Source: Zeugodacus cucurbitae (lineage: Eukaryota; Arthropoda; Insecta; Diptera; Tephritidae). Taken from it: a stretch of 64,000 bases of DNA. Positions 45,830 to 56,605 of this stretch are shown one piece after another. The notes beneath the pieces were generated by a model. That model had not been told where the DNA came from, made no database searches, and saw only the letters and a list, made by a program, of their open reading frames with translations. Positions within the stretch are counted from its first letter, which is position 1. Each line of letters opens with the position of its first letter. Both the position numbers and the translations under genes were made by a program. The DNA is taken from the NCBI RefSeq assembly GCF_028554725.1, contig NC_071668.1, positions 21,430,501-21,494,500 on the forward strand, given 5' to 3'.

Positions 45830-47060
45830 ATTTCAGCTACATACAATTTATCAGACCTTTAAGAGTCTCGAATACAATAAACAACTGGTATAAATCGTTT
45901 AGAGAGGCATAAAAATAAATTAGACTCCTATATTTAAACCAAATATGAGTTTTCTGTCTTTAAGTAGCGTCAAATAGAATAAATAACTGTTATAAATCAT
46001 ACGGAATGGTATAAAACGTGATGAGACTCCATTATTGTTACTATGAATGAATTAACAGATTTTGAATAGTGTCATAGAATAGAACAAGCAACTGGTATAA
46101 ATCGTGTGGAGTGGCTTAAAATGAGATTAGACTCTCTGAATAAAAATAAATAAAAATATCTTCAGTTTCCAGGCTTTGAAAAGTGTCAAATCGAACAAGA
46201 AACTGGTGTAAATCCTACGGTGTAGCATATATAAAGATTTGACTCCATTATTGTCAACAAATATGTTTTTACCAGACTTTGAAAAGTGTCATAGAACAGA
46301 AAAATAAACTGGTATAAATCGTATAGAGTGGCATAAAAAGATATTAGACTCACTTATATAAACTATATAGAATTTTCAGACCTTAAAATGTGTCATACAA
46401 TAGAAATAGCAACTGGTATAAATCGAAAAGAGTGGCATAAAATGAGGTTAGACTCTCTAAATTAAAATATCTTCAGCTTCCAGGCTTTGAAAAGTGTCAA
46501 ATCGCACAAAAACTGGTATAAATCATGCAGAATGGCATAAAAAAATATTAGACTCCATTATTGTCATCATAGATGATTTTGCATGTGTCATAGAATAGAA
46601 AAATAAACTGGTATAAATCGTATAGAGTGGCATAAAAATATACTAAACTCATTTATTTAAACTACTTATTGTTTTTCAGACTTTGAAGTTTGTCAAATAG
46701 AAGACATAACTGGTATAAATCATATAGAATGACATAAAGAGATATTAGACTCACTTATATAAACTATATATGATTTTCAGACCATAAAATGTGTCATACA
46801 ATAGAAATAGCAACTGGTATATAAATCGTTTAGAGTGACATAAAATGAGATTAGACTCTCTGAATTAAAATATCTTCAGTTTTTCAGACTTTGAAAATTG
46901 TCGAATCGAACAAGAAAATGGTATAAATCGTATAGTGTGACACAAAAAGAGACTGAACTCCTTTATTTAAACTAAACATTATTCTTCAGACCTGGAAGTG
47001 TGTCAAATAAATCAGGCAACTGTTATAAATCCTATAGAACGACATACAATGAGCTTATAC
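45830..47060 (+). repeat. Satellite array A: 12 units of about 104 bp
   Basis: ACTGGTATAAATC or a one-base variant starts at 45884, 45986, 46091, 46202, 46308, 46412, 46512, 46607, 46709, 46813, 46917 and 47019, giving spacings of 95-111 bp. Within units follow GAGTGGCATAAAA, TTAGACTC and CTTTGAAAAGTGTCA. Variants such as ATCTTCAGTTTCCAGG recur every third or fourth unit, so there is a higher-order trimer of about 310 bp. No frame is conserved. Confidence 0.9.
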
Positions 47061-48229
47061 CAATTTAATGAGCTGGTTACTAAATCTTTCGTACTGAATT
47101 TAACCGTATAATTTTTAATCGAACATTGCTTAGATAAGCTGTGGTAAAAAAAAGAAAATTGGACAAACAGACGGTTATACATTTAGTAGATATTCGATCT
47201 GTTAAGAAATTCTTAAATTAGATAAAACTTTTAACATTACTGACCTTTTGCCTATGAAATAAGGCCACCTCCTTTGATTGCTAAATATTTTGAGATTTTC
47301 GATCTCGAGAGTATCATATAATGTTCGATTCGAGGTGATCCAGATCCAGAATGACTCTTTCACTTCAAAGTTTGTTAATATTTTTTTGATTAAAATGAAA
47401 AGCGGAGTACTACAATCCAGGTATCAATATCTTTGTTAAATTGGAGGACCATACAAAATAGCAAATCTCATTATTTTAACTTTTATCGAACTCGCTGTAG
47501 TAAGCACCTCACATATTGTACCCTTCATTTTACATAGATTAGATTAGACCAGATTATACCAGTTCTTCTTTTGAACCGCCAGATTTGTCTAATCGATATT
47601 TTTTACCAGAAATGGAACTTTATTGTTTTTTGTTTGTATTCCCAGCTTTCTCTCTTGTATCTAGGCTTTAAATATTGAGAAAAAGCTTCTATTATCTCCC
47701 TACTCATAAAACACCACCTCAATATCTCCACTTTACTCAATGCCAGCACCAATCCCGTGCGACTCTGAACTATGTGCCTGAAATGAGCTGACTTACATGC
47801 CCCAATAAACGAACTCAATTAGATTAAAAACTATTTGTATTCAACAGCGCTAATGCTGGCGCAAACTTAGACAACTATGATGGCTTTTTGCCGTTGGCAT
47901 TTCTAGCGTAGTCATTTCACGCTTTTTTATACTCCGCTCCGCTTTCACTTTAAATGGAGCACGGCAAACGGCCAGCGCATTATAATTCGATTTGAGTTTG
48001 CCATTGCAGTCACAAATATTATTATTGTGCATTTTTAATCCGCCTTCAGGCTTTTTACGCAATTTCCCAGCATGAACTAATAGAAATACAAACAAACATA
48101 TTTTCAAAGAATTTTTCTATGCATTCTATGCATTCTTCTATGTATGCCTATAACGGTATTATTCTCTGGGTAAATTAATTTTTATTATGGAGAAGAGCAA
48201 TTGTACGAGTTCATGCTTTATTTACTTGA
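47061..48229. other. Spacer between opposed satellite arrays
   Basis: Mostly AT-rich with a GC-richer patch at 47.83-48.1 kb. A single inverted satellite motif, TTATACCAGTTCTTC, lies at about 47554. No gene. Confidence 0.5.
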
Positions 48230-49600
48230 TTATACTAGTTTAACGTATTTATACCAGTTGATGGTTTGAGTTTCCACTCTCCGAATTTTGAATATAACAT
48301 GCATGTTTTATTTATTTTGTTGTACCAGTCGATAATATTTTACACCAATTTTTTGTTCAGTTCGCGTCGCTCTCAAATACTTGAGAAAAACTAAGAGAAC
48401 TGAGTTTTTTAATTTTAAAAAATTAAATATGTTTATACCAGTTGATGGTTAGCTTTGCCATTCTCCAAAAGCGAAGATAACTTATGTAGATTTATCAAAA
48501 ATCAGCATCATGACTTTTCGGGCTGTATTTATGGAATTATACCAGTCTAATTTTTATACCAGTTTTTATTTCATTCGTGTCTTACTCCAAAGCTTGAAAG
48601 AGGCTTATACCGGACTTAATTAAACTGCATTTATATAATTATACCAGTCTAATTTTTTATACCAGTTTTTTTATTTTTTTGGTGTCTTACTCCAAAGCTT
48701 GAAAAAGGCTTGAAAGAGGCTTATACCGGACCTAATTAAACTGTATTTACGGTATTATACCAGTCTAATTTTTTATACCAGTTTTTATTTCCTTGGTGGC
48801 TTACTCCAAGGCTTGAAAAATGCTTATACCGGACCTCATTAAACCGGTATAATCGGTTTACATATCCGATATAATTGCTACAACTGCAGCTTGCCTTTAA
48901 CAGTTATATTATGTTTATTATACCAGTTAAAATAATTTATACCAGTTTTTTTATTATTTTCGTGCGTCTCTATAAGGCTTTTAAACACCAATACCGCTAA
49001 CGCTGGGTCTGATTAAACTGGTATAACCGCTTATTATGCTATCTTTACTTGATTATCCAAGTCTAATGTAGTTCCAATAACTGTGCTTTGACTTCAGATG
49101 TTCTATTTTTATTATTAAATCAGTCGAAATAATTTATAGCAGTTTTTGGTTTTTACGAATCTCTTTCCAAGATTTGAAAAATGCAAGAGCGTTTATGACA
49201 GACCTCATTAAACTGGTATAATCGCTTATAGTATATCTTTACTTGATTATAGCAGTCTAATGTAGCTCCACAAACTGTGCTTTGACTTTAAATGTTCTAT
49301 TTATTTATTATACCAGTTTCATTAAACTGGTATAATCGCTTTATATTATTTCTTTACTTGATTATACCAGTATAATGTAGTTCCCATAACTGTGGTTTGA
49401 CTTTAGATTTTCTATTTATTTATTATACCAGTTGAAATCATTTATACCAGTTTTTTGTTACTTTCGTGCGTCTCTCCAAAGCTTCAAAACACCAATATCG
49501 CGTGTATTGGGCCTCATTAAACTGGTATAATCGCTTAATATTCTAAATTTGTTTAATTATACCAGTCTGTGTGACTTATGCCACTTGTTTCACCGTTTCG
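48230..49600 (-). repeat. Satellite array B: inverted, diverged relatives of array A
   Basis: The motif TTATACCAGT (complement of ACTGGTATAA) occurs more than a dozen times. Three units of about 103-116 bp start at 48541, 48643 and 48759, each with CCAGTCTAATTTTT, CTTACTCCAAAGCTTGAAAA and GCTTATACCGGAC. Later units are longer (spacings 115-194 bp) and carry ATTAAACTGGTATAATCGC paired with GATTATACCAG, making local inverted repeats. The CCAGTTTTT...TCCAAAGCTTGAAAA part aligns with the complement of array A, so both are one family in opposite orientation. Confidence 0.8.
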
Positions 49601-50496
49601 GGACTCTCCAAGTTTTGATAAATGGCATAAATATGCGTGTAAATGTGTTAGTTGTCCCGTGTATACACCAACCAAGTGCCACCGGCATAGTTTCCGAGTA
49701 GTTAAATTCCTTTTTTCTCCGAAGGCGCTTTTGTAAAAATATGAAATTAAATTCCTTTTAATCTGGATTAATGTAATTGAAAACGACCAGGCAGAGAGAA
49801 CTCACGGTTGCCATTTTTAATTCATTTAGATTGTATGCTCAGCTTAAGGCCGTCATGCCGCTCGCCTTTATCGCTTTCTCGCCGCCTACGAACTGCGGTA
49901 CGCACGCTCGCATTCCGCGAATGGTGTGACCGAGAGTTGTGCGATTTAAATGGAGCATTAATTCAGTTTTAGCTCACTTTGTACATTACTATTTATAGTA
50001 TATCAAGCATTTTTCTTAACTAGATATATTTATTTGTAAAAACTATTTGTTTGTGGAGATAGCGGTACATTTTATTTTAACTTTTTTCATTTGCTGCAGC
50101 AACTGATGTCCGCTTTAGGATAGAACGCTGTTTCGTTTATTTTTTAGCGTGTGCAAAAAGTTGACAACGCTTTGGTATGCGTTGTGAGCCCAGCGGGAGA
50201 TGATTGCTGCAGGTTGCGCTTGTCATCATCAACGTCAGCCACAAAGCAAAAGCAAAGCGCTATGACAGTAACAGCGCCAACGCCAGCATCAGTTTCCAAC
50301 GCGCTGCGCTAGCTTTGTTTGGCCACTAACAACAATAGTTGTTGCTCATCTCCGTTGCGGCAGCTCTCCGACTTCCGACTGCATTTTACTTACTGCTCTA
50401 CGTAATACCACCACCACCGCTGGTACTATTCGTACGATTCGTTCGTTATCGCTATTCCTCACGCCATGCAGCGCATTGCAAAGAGTCCATTTTTAA
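49601..50496. other. GC-richer single-copy-like DNA
   Basis: 49.8-50.47 kb has balanced composition, CpG-bearing sequence and short palindromic motifs but no recognised gene. It may be promoter-proximal or conserved non-coding DNA. Confidence 0.35.
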
Positions 50497-50706
50497 TTAA
50501 ATTGAGTTTCCGCTTCGTAGATTTTTATGAAAAACTTCATTTTCTATAGTAAAGCTGGGGCGACGCGTTGCCGGTTTACATAGCTGTACTTTTGCGTCGT
50601 GCACCGCATGTACATTATCGCCATCTCCGATTGGACACGAATATGTACGTGGTGCGGGTCGAGTTACTTCTAGATTATTTAGCTTTGTCAAAAGGAATGC
50701 TGGCAT
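50497..50706 (-). CDS. Open frame of unknown status (69 codons)
   Basis: A minus-strand ATG at 50706 with A at -3 opens a 69-codon frame beginning MPAFLLTKLNNLEV, with TYSCPIGDGDNV in the middle and ending HKNLRSGNSI. Codon choice is mixed and residue composition is protein-like, and the frame sits in a GC-richer block. I recognise no domain, see no signal peptide and no strong splice site inside. It could be a coding exon, a small peptide or chance. Confidence 0.18.
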   Translation of the reverse strand: MPAFLLTKLNNLEVTRPAPRTYSCPIGDGDNVHAVHDAKVQLCKPATRRPSFTIENEVFHKNLRSGNSI

Positions 50707-51664
50707 GATCTGGTTCGCTTATTTTACATATTTATGGTATTTGCTGCGGTATCTCTTGCGTGCTTTCGTAAATACCGTTGCATGCTCTAAGTATTCTAAT
50801 ATTTGGTATATCAAATATAATTGAGTTGTTTTACTAACTACAAAAAGTATAGATTGCTCCACTCTTTCCATTTTCATGGAAATCTTATTTGTCTATAGCT
50901 TCAGTTTACTTCCTATATCACCTGTAAAGGTCTTGGCGATCCGTCGGGAGTATTTGGATGTCACAAAGGACAGTCGAAGCTCTCTAAATTAGACTCTATG
51001 CAGTTGCGGACATCCACAGCTTGATCTAACTTAAAATAACCTAACCTTATGATAGTCTACGTAATTTCCACAAAAAAACCTTCGACCAAAGGGTCACCAA
51101 AATTCTTTATAAAGTCTGCCTAATAAAACACATAAAAGGTGTTCGCTCATATTAGTCCACGTCGAATTGTCGAATGATTTTTTGACACGAAGAATCCTTT
51201 AGTATACCGAGGTCAACTTAAAAACTACACGAAATCACTCAGTAGTCGAATATATACAAATTCTCGCTAAAGAGTACCGACCGAACTTGGTCCAAAAGCG
51301 TAAGATATATCAAGTGCTTCAAGTTTTAACACTAAATATACTTATTTCAATCTTTTCTTTGTTTACGTCGGTTTCGGTAATCAGAGGGTTTAAGATGAGT
51401 AGGTGATTAGCCCTCTGCATCCGCGCCTAGTTCCGGGACTGGCGGTTTCACGTAGAGGCGGGCAGTGGTTTGCTCCACGCAGGTTCTAAGATTATACCAT
51501 TTTTACTCGGTCGCCAGAGCCTCGTTCGTAGTAAACTGGTGGTACTGCGCGAAGTTGAGGTTGCCGTTTGGAAGGGATTAGCTATGTTTTCGCATCATCA
51601 ACCCCATTTACCCATTTTTTTCACCTAGGAACTACGAGAAAATATAATATACTTATTTCAAAGA
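50707..51664. other. Non-coding stretch
   Basis: No recognised gene. The 51.38-51.6 kb segment is GC-richer and may be part of the LINE copy that follows, but I cannot support that. Confidence 0.35.
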
Positions 51665-52105
51665 GATATATAGCAGGGAACGAGCTGGACGAGCCGACGA
51701 ATTAGCGCAAACAGCAGCTGCAACAAAACTGTTGGACTCAGAACCTTTTTTGGTAGCGGTATATCATACAATCAGGGAGATGGACTGGCGACAGATTGCG
51801 GGTCTACGCCAAACGAGTCGTTGGGAGGTTATAACATTCAAGTGTGTAATAAACCTCTCAAGAAGCTAACTAAGTGTGTGTATAGTCCCATCAGTATGAC
51901 TATACACGGGTCACTGTAAGCTCAGGAAACATCCATATAGGATGGGCATCTAATATTAGTAATGTCTAGCACTTCACAGGAGCAGGACCAGAATTTTGGG
52001 ACTTAGCAACCCAATCGAGGGGCGCATTGACTCCCTTACTCCTAGCACCATTCTGGAATTCATTAGAGTGCTGGGACTAATGGAGTCGATAACGGTTCGA
52101 TTATG
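51665..52105 (+). pseudogene. LINE ORF2 RNase H tail and C-terminus, degraded
   Basis: The frame GNERADELARTAAATKLL is the conserved end of the RNase H domain found in insect non-LTR retrotransposon ORF2 proteins. It is followed by MDWRQIAGLRQTSRWE, SMTIHG (degraded from the MTGHC-type motif) and, in another frame, GLSNPIEGRIDSLTPSTILE and FIRVLGLMES, the usual C-terminal helix. The zinc-knuckle between them is eroded. RT is absent. Confidence 0.7.
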
Positions 52106-53744
52106 AATACTTTTTGACCGATTTCATTAATGTTTCAGGTTACTTTCTTGGGTTTATTTCTTTACCTTTTTTAGTTGGAGTTCTCTTATTGCCACAAATA
52201 TTTTATAATTTTTTGAACTCGGTCGGAAATTTGCATACTAGCTCACTGGACTGTAAGAGAATAGTCTGGCCGAAAACTATAATTCTAATAGTGGCTTATC
52301 TGATCTAGAGACCTTAGAGGTCATAAGGTCATAAGGTAATTGCCCAAGACATCTATTAATATGTTAAACAGATGGACTAGAACTTGTATATTTGTGACAT
52401 GAGAGATATGAGAAGAACATAACCGATTATACTCAATTGAGAGTAGGATCCTAAGGATTCTCTAGATTGCACTTCTCTCTTAACTAAATCCTTCAAAGCA
52501 CAAGCAACAACATAGTTCTTCAGTTGGTTTAAGTACAAGCTTAATTCCTCATTAAAGTTGCATAACTGCCTATTATACCATCTCTATCTGTTTATACCAC
52601 TCTATGCCATTTATGCCAGTTATTTGTTCGATTCGCCACTCGCCAATTTATTGATTTCAGTAGCCACACAAGTGCATCGCATTGCTTTGTCATTATCGCG
52701 ACCCACCTAGCGGTTTTGTAATCTCGTTCGGCGCGGCTGCTTTTAATTGCAGCATAAATTTGCCGCCTATATGTGAGGTTATGTCGCCGCTGAACGTAGT
52801 ACAAATGCTATGCTATGCTTATTTGTGTAAAGTAAGCCAATAATGTGCGTATAGTAGACTTTGGTCGCGCATAAGCTTTTGTCCACTTGTGTGTGTTTGC
52901 CCATTATAGTGCACATAATCGAAAATTATTGAAATTAGCACGAACCGCTGGACAGATAACTGAATTTCGATTGCGTTTTAGTTTGGCGATCGTGGGTTTT
53001 TGGTAAATATGCGCTATTATGTGTTGTCACAAGGATTCGCATTCCCATTCAAATGTAAATAGAACTTCATAATAACCGTTAATAACAGAACATTAGTGAC
53101 ATTTTAGGAAATATTTGATACTTCGAATAATGGAGTATGTTCGACATGTTTGTTAATTATTGCAAATAATGATACAGCGCTCATTATATATTCGGAATTC
53201 GGGCTTACCGCAGGGGTTCAAACACACAACACGTTGTCAGAGGCTGAACCAAAGTCCCTTGTCATTAATAGACTTTTTCCGAGCTCACAAGAGGTCTAGC
53301 CTATTGCCTCCACTATAAGATGGATACCAGATGAGACAATATCAGAAATAGTCCAATAAAAACGAAAGGCGCTGCAATACTTGAAGTTTGGTACTGGAAT
53401 TTATAAAGTATCATGACGGCAGGCAAAGACGTTTATTTTTCAATGACTTTTTAGCAGAAGTTAACGACATTTGCTGTCTTTAACAATACCTTCAGACCCA
53501 AGCAACGTACCCAGTCTTATGCAATTATAGTTCTTAAAGCTGAGCTCCTTGACATTCATTCCATAGGTATGCAAACTCTATGCTCTTGGAATAGATTTAG
53601 AGAATACTTAGTCTCTGTGGGAAATTGGATTGCGAAGAAGTATACCCGCTATTACCTTAGTGACAGCCACTTGAACTGCGATTTAGTGATCTAGTACTAG
53701 TGTTAACAGATTTGAAATTATGTAGAATAGGATTTGTAGGCATT
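52106..53744. other. Non-coding stretch with one satellite monomer
   Basis: At 52590-52640, TTTATACCACTCTATGCC and TTATGCCAGTTATTTGTTCG are an inverted, diverged single unit of satellite array A. Nothing else is recognised. The open minus-strand frame at 52592-52804 overlaps that monomer and is unlikely to be a gene. Confidence 0.45.
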
Positions 53745-54390
53745 CATTTGGTCCCAGACAGCAGAAGAATATTAAAGAATTTCGCTTTGATGCGGATTGT
53801 GGCTAAACGTTCATCCACCGGAGTGAATACCAGGACTCAACGGCTGAGTCTCTCTCCCAACACACTTAACCGAATTTGCACTCCTTTATATGGCCGCTGT
53901 AGTTGATGTCACAAAGACCCAGCTTCTTCCGTCCTTGTCCAGTCCATCGCATTTCTTGGATGGCGGTTATATCAGTCTTTACTCATACGCGGACATCAAC
54001 CAGCTAAGCAGAGGCACCTTATCGGTTAAGTGACCGGACATTTCAGGTTTAAATCGTAGTCCTTAATATGTTTGCAGTGGTCGTTATCAAAAAAGGGGTC
54101 TCTCATACGAGGCTCTTGTTTCCTTTTCATTGAGGAGAAGTTTTTTTATGTGGTGAGTCCCAAACTCTTCGCACAACCGTATAAGCGTATAAGCGGGCTT
54201 CGCCTTATCACTTTAGCTCGCCTCCAAACGAATGTCTGCAGATGATATTTGGTCTAAAACTGGAAGTCGTGAGCTGCTTTAGTCATATGCAAAAGAATCG
54301 TTCCTCGTCATTTCCAAGTGAATGATAGTCAGAAACTTTCCTCACTTACGTGAACTTCTTCACATGACCCCATCCTTTGAACTTATCTTA
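53745..54390 (-). pseudogene. RTE-like LINE 5' end: leader and endonuclease start
   Basis: Minus-strand reading gives DHCKHIKDYDL in the leader (about 54088-54055), then a frame-broken start of the AP-like endonuclease. This is followed by TDITAIQEMRWTGQGRKKLG and LCDINYSGHIKECKFG (about 53985-53870), then FTPVDERLATIRIKAKFF in another frame. These are the first endonuclease motifs of a non-LTR element, the nuclease that nicks target DNA. The catalytic Glu of the QE motif is preserved, but stops and frameshifts inactivate it. A second copy of the leader lies at 56135-56447. Confidence 0.7.
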
Positions 54391-56134
54391 CTTTATACAT
54401 ATTGAATCGGGGCAATTGTATTCGCTTCCACATTGTTGTAGCCTGAGCAACGTGAGTTTATCTTGTACGAGGTGAAGTAACTAACTCGAGTGGAACTAAG
54501 GAAATTGGACCCGGATGGGACCCAGTCCTTTAAGGACCGTCTACTTGCCCTTGCTATTTGGTTAATATTTTCTGTCACTCAACAAATACAACAAGAGAAC
54601 TTCAGTGGAATTATTTGCGTATGTTGGGCTTGAGGACTCTCTATCTACCAAGAGTGGTGGCCACTGTTTTGGTGGTAGTACCTTATTCTATTAACATGTG
54701 CAATATAAACTGAGTTCTCCTAATGAGAGTTTGTTCGATGGACTTGGGAACTTCCACTTAAATCATTGAGATCCCCATACCTTTAGTCACAATTAAATAT
54801 AGCAATTTTGTAGCAGTGTTGAATTTTTATACCACTTTCATGCACTCAATAACACCATATCTGTCTATCGAGCGCGTAGTACGTTGAAGGCCGTTTAAGT
54901 TGAATTTTATAGCCCACACAACCACATGTGGATTAGTAAGCGATGAAATTAGCATAGACTGTGAAAACGCCCACAAATACTTGGCCGGTAGAGCGGTAAA
55001 TACATCAAAACAAAGTTTACCTTCTCATACAACATACGAAGCGAACTCAAAGGCGTGTATTAGAAGCGGAGTTTCTTTTGTTTTTAGCAGAAATTGACCT
55101 CATATTAACTACTAGCAGGGTGTGCAAAATATACGAAGGCGTTAACGTGTAAATTTCCATTTTTAAGATCGAATCGAGTTGATAAGTCACTCGCAAAGGT
55201 GCACCTAACAGCAAGTCATTGAGCCAGCCTGGCATGCTACAAAGTTGTAAGTGTCTTCCGGCGCTCTCTTGCCTTGCTGCTTTCAACGCTACTTGCTGCA
55301 GCCTTTTTAACCGGGTAATTATATTGAAAATAAAAATTAAACAAAACACATGTTTTGCTCCTTCGAGCTTATAAATACTAGTAAACCATGTTGATACTAA
55401 ATCTCAAATGATTAATGGGTGTCAGCGGAGCTTGTTGTGGCGTAATCTAAACATGAATATACCCAATGGTGAAATGTTCTGGCATTAACTGAAGACTATA
55501 GAAACTAGTCTGACGCATAACTTTACAAGCTCACTTTATACCATTTAAAGAGTTGTCACATTTAACGAATATACTTGTACTAATAGCAGTTAAGCTGTTA
55601 ATTTAAACGTCATTTAAGTGGTTACACATTTAAAAATACGCTTAATTGCATGTGCAAAGTATTGTGGTCACTCGTTGCCTAGTTGCAGTGCAATGCTCTT
55701 TCGCAGTGGTCATTGTGTTCGCAAAGCCCTCGGGCATATTGTAAAAACATAAATACATTATACTTCTGTATGCGTGCACTTACTTTATGAATTTATTGAA
55801 GTTCGGTTGAAAGATAACGTTGATCCCTGCAGCATGTGGCAATTTTAAATGCCGCAGTGATGGAACACGCGATTAAAACTAAATGACCATAAATATAAAT
55901 ATGAGTGAAAATATGTGGTAAAGTGGTTCGCGTAAGTGCGGGGAAATATATTGCTGACCAATTTAATGGAGTACTTGTTCAAAATTCACGAATAATAAAA
56001 GTTGAACAATTGATATATCGATATAGTATTAACTTGCTATATACTACTTTAAATGGGGCTTAAAAGTTCGTGAAGTTTGGACACGTTCTTACTTCCTTAA
56101 GCACCAGTTTTAGTTCACGATTTTTTTTTAAATA
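54391..56134. other. Non-coding stretch between two LINE 5' ends
   Basis: No gene recognised. TTTTTATACCACTTTCATGC near 54826 and TTTATACCATTTAAAG near 55536 may be very diverged satellite fragments. Confidence 0.4.
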
Positions 56135-56447
56135 CGAGCACATCAACCAGCTGGGCAGAGGCACCTTCCCAATTAAGGGTCTGGACATTCCAGGTGCATG
56201 CCCTTAATTCGTAGTCCTTTATACGTTTGCAGTGGTCGTCATCAAAATTGGGGTCTGTCATCCGAGACTGTTACTTCCTTTTCATTGGGGGAGTTTTTTT
56301 TTTATGTGATGGGTCTCAAACCCTGCGCACAACCGCATAAGCGGGATTCGCCTTCTCACTGTAGCACGCCTCCAAACTGATGTCTGTAGGCTACCCAGAG
56401 GATACTTGGTCTAAGACGGGAAGTCGTGAGCTGCTTCTTCTACACAT
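56135..56447 (-). pseudogene. RTE-like LINE 5' leader and endonuclease start, second copy
   Basis: Minus-strand reading contains DDHCKRIKDYELRACTWNVQ continuing into TLNWEGASAQLVDVLV. CTWNV is the first AP-endonuclease motif with its metal-coordinating Asn. The copy stops right after LVDVLV, where the element at 53745 continues. On the other side it runs into a plus-strand fragment of the 3' end of an RTE-like element. Confidence 0.7.
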
Positions 56448-56605
56448 GACCCCATCCTCCATCCACTCCGATGGAAGGTCTGGTGGAGAAGGACCTGGCT
56501 TCATTTGGTGTTACCAATTGGCGCCAAAATGCCAAAAGGAGAGATGCGTGGCGCGCTGTTGTGGACTCGGCTACTCGGTGTCTACGCTAGTCAAGAAGAA
56601 CAAGA
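56448..56605 (+). pseudogene. RTE-like LINE 3' end, opposed to the adjacent 5' end
   Basis: Plus-strand reading gives PLRWKV, then after a frameshift VEKDLASFGVTNWRQNAKRR and DAWRAVVDSA, the last residues of the ORF seen at 36755-37415. It lies directly next to a minus-strand 5' end, so the arrangement is inverted and not a simple truncated copy. Confidence 0.7.

Noticed and set aside
47850..48107. Minus-strand 85-codon frame with a signal-like start (KICLFVFLLVHAG)
   Set aside because: The frame begins at TTG and not ATG, and has no splice or Kozak support.
45830..49600. Could the regular arrays be CRISPR?
   Set aside because: Whole units are repeated, not short repeats with unique spacers. 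The genome is eukaryotic and there are no cas genes.
52592..52804. 70-codon minus-strand frame
   Set aside because: Its last part is a satellite monomer and it has no family match.
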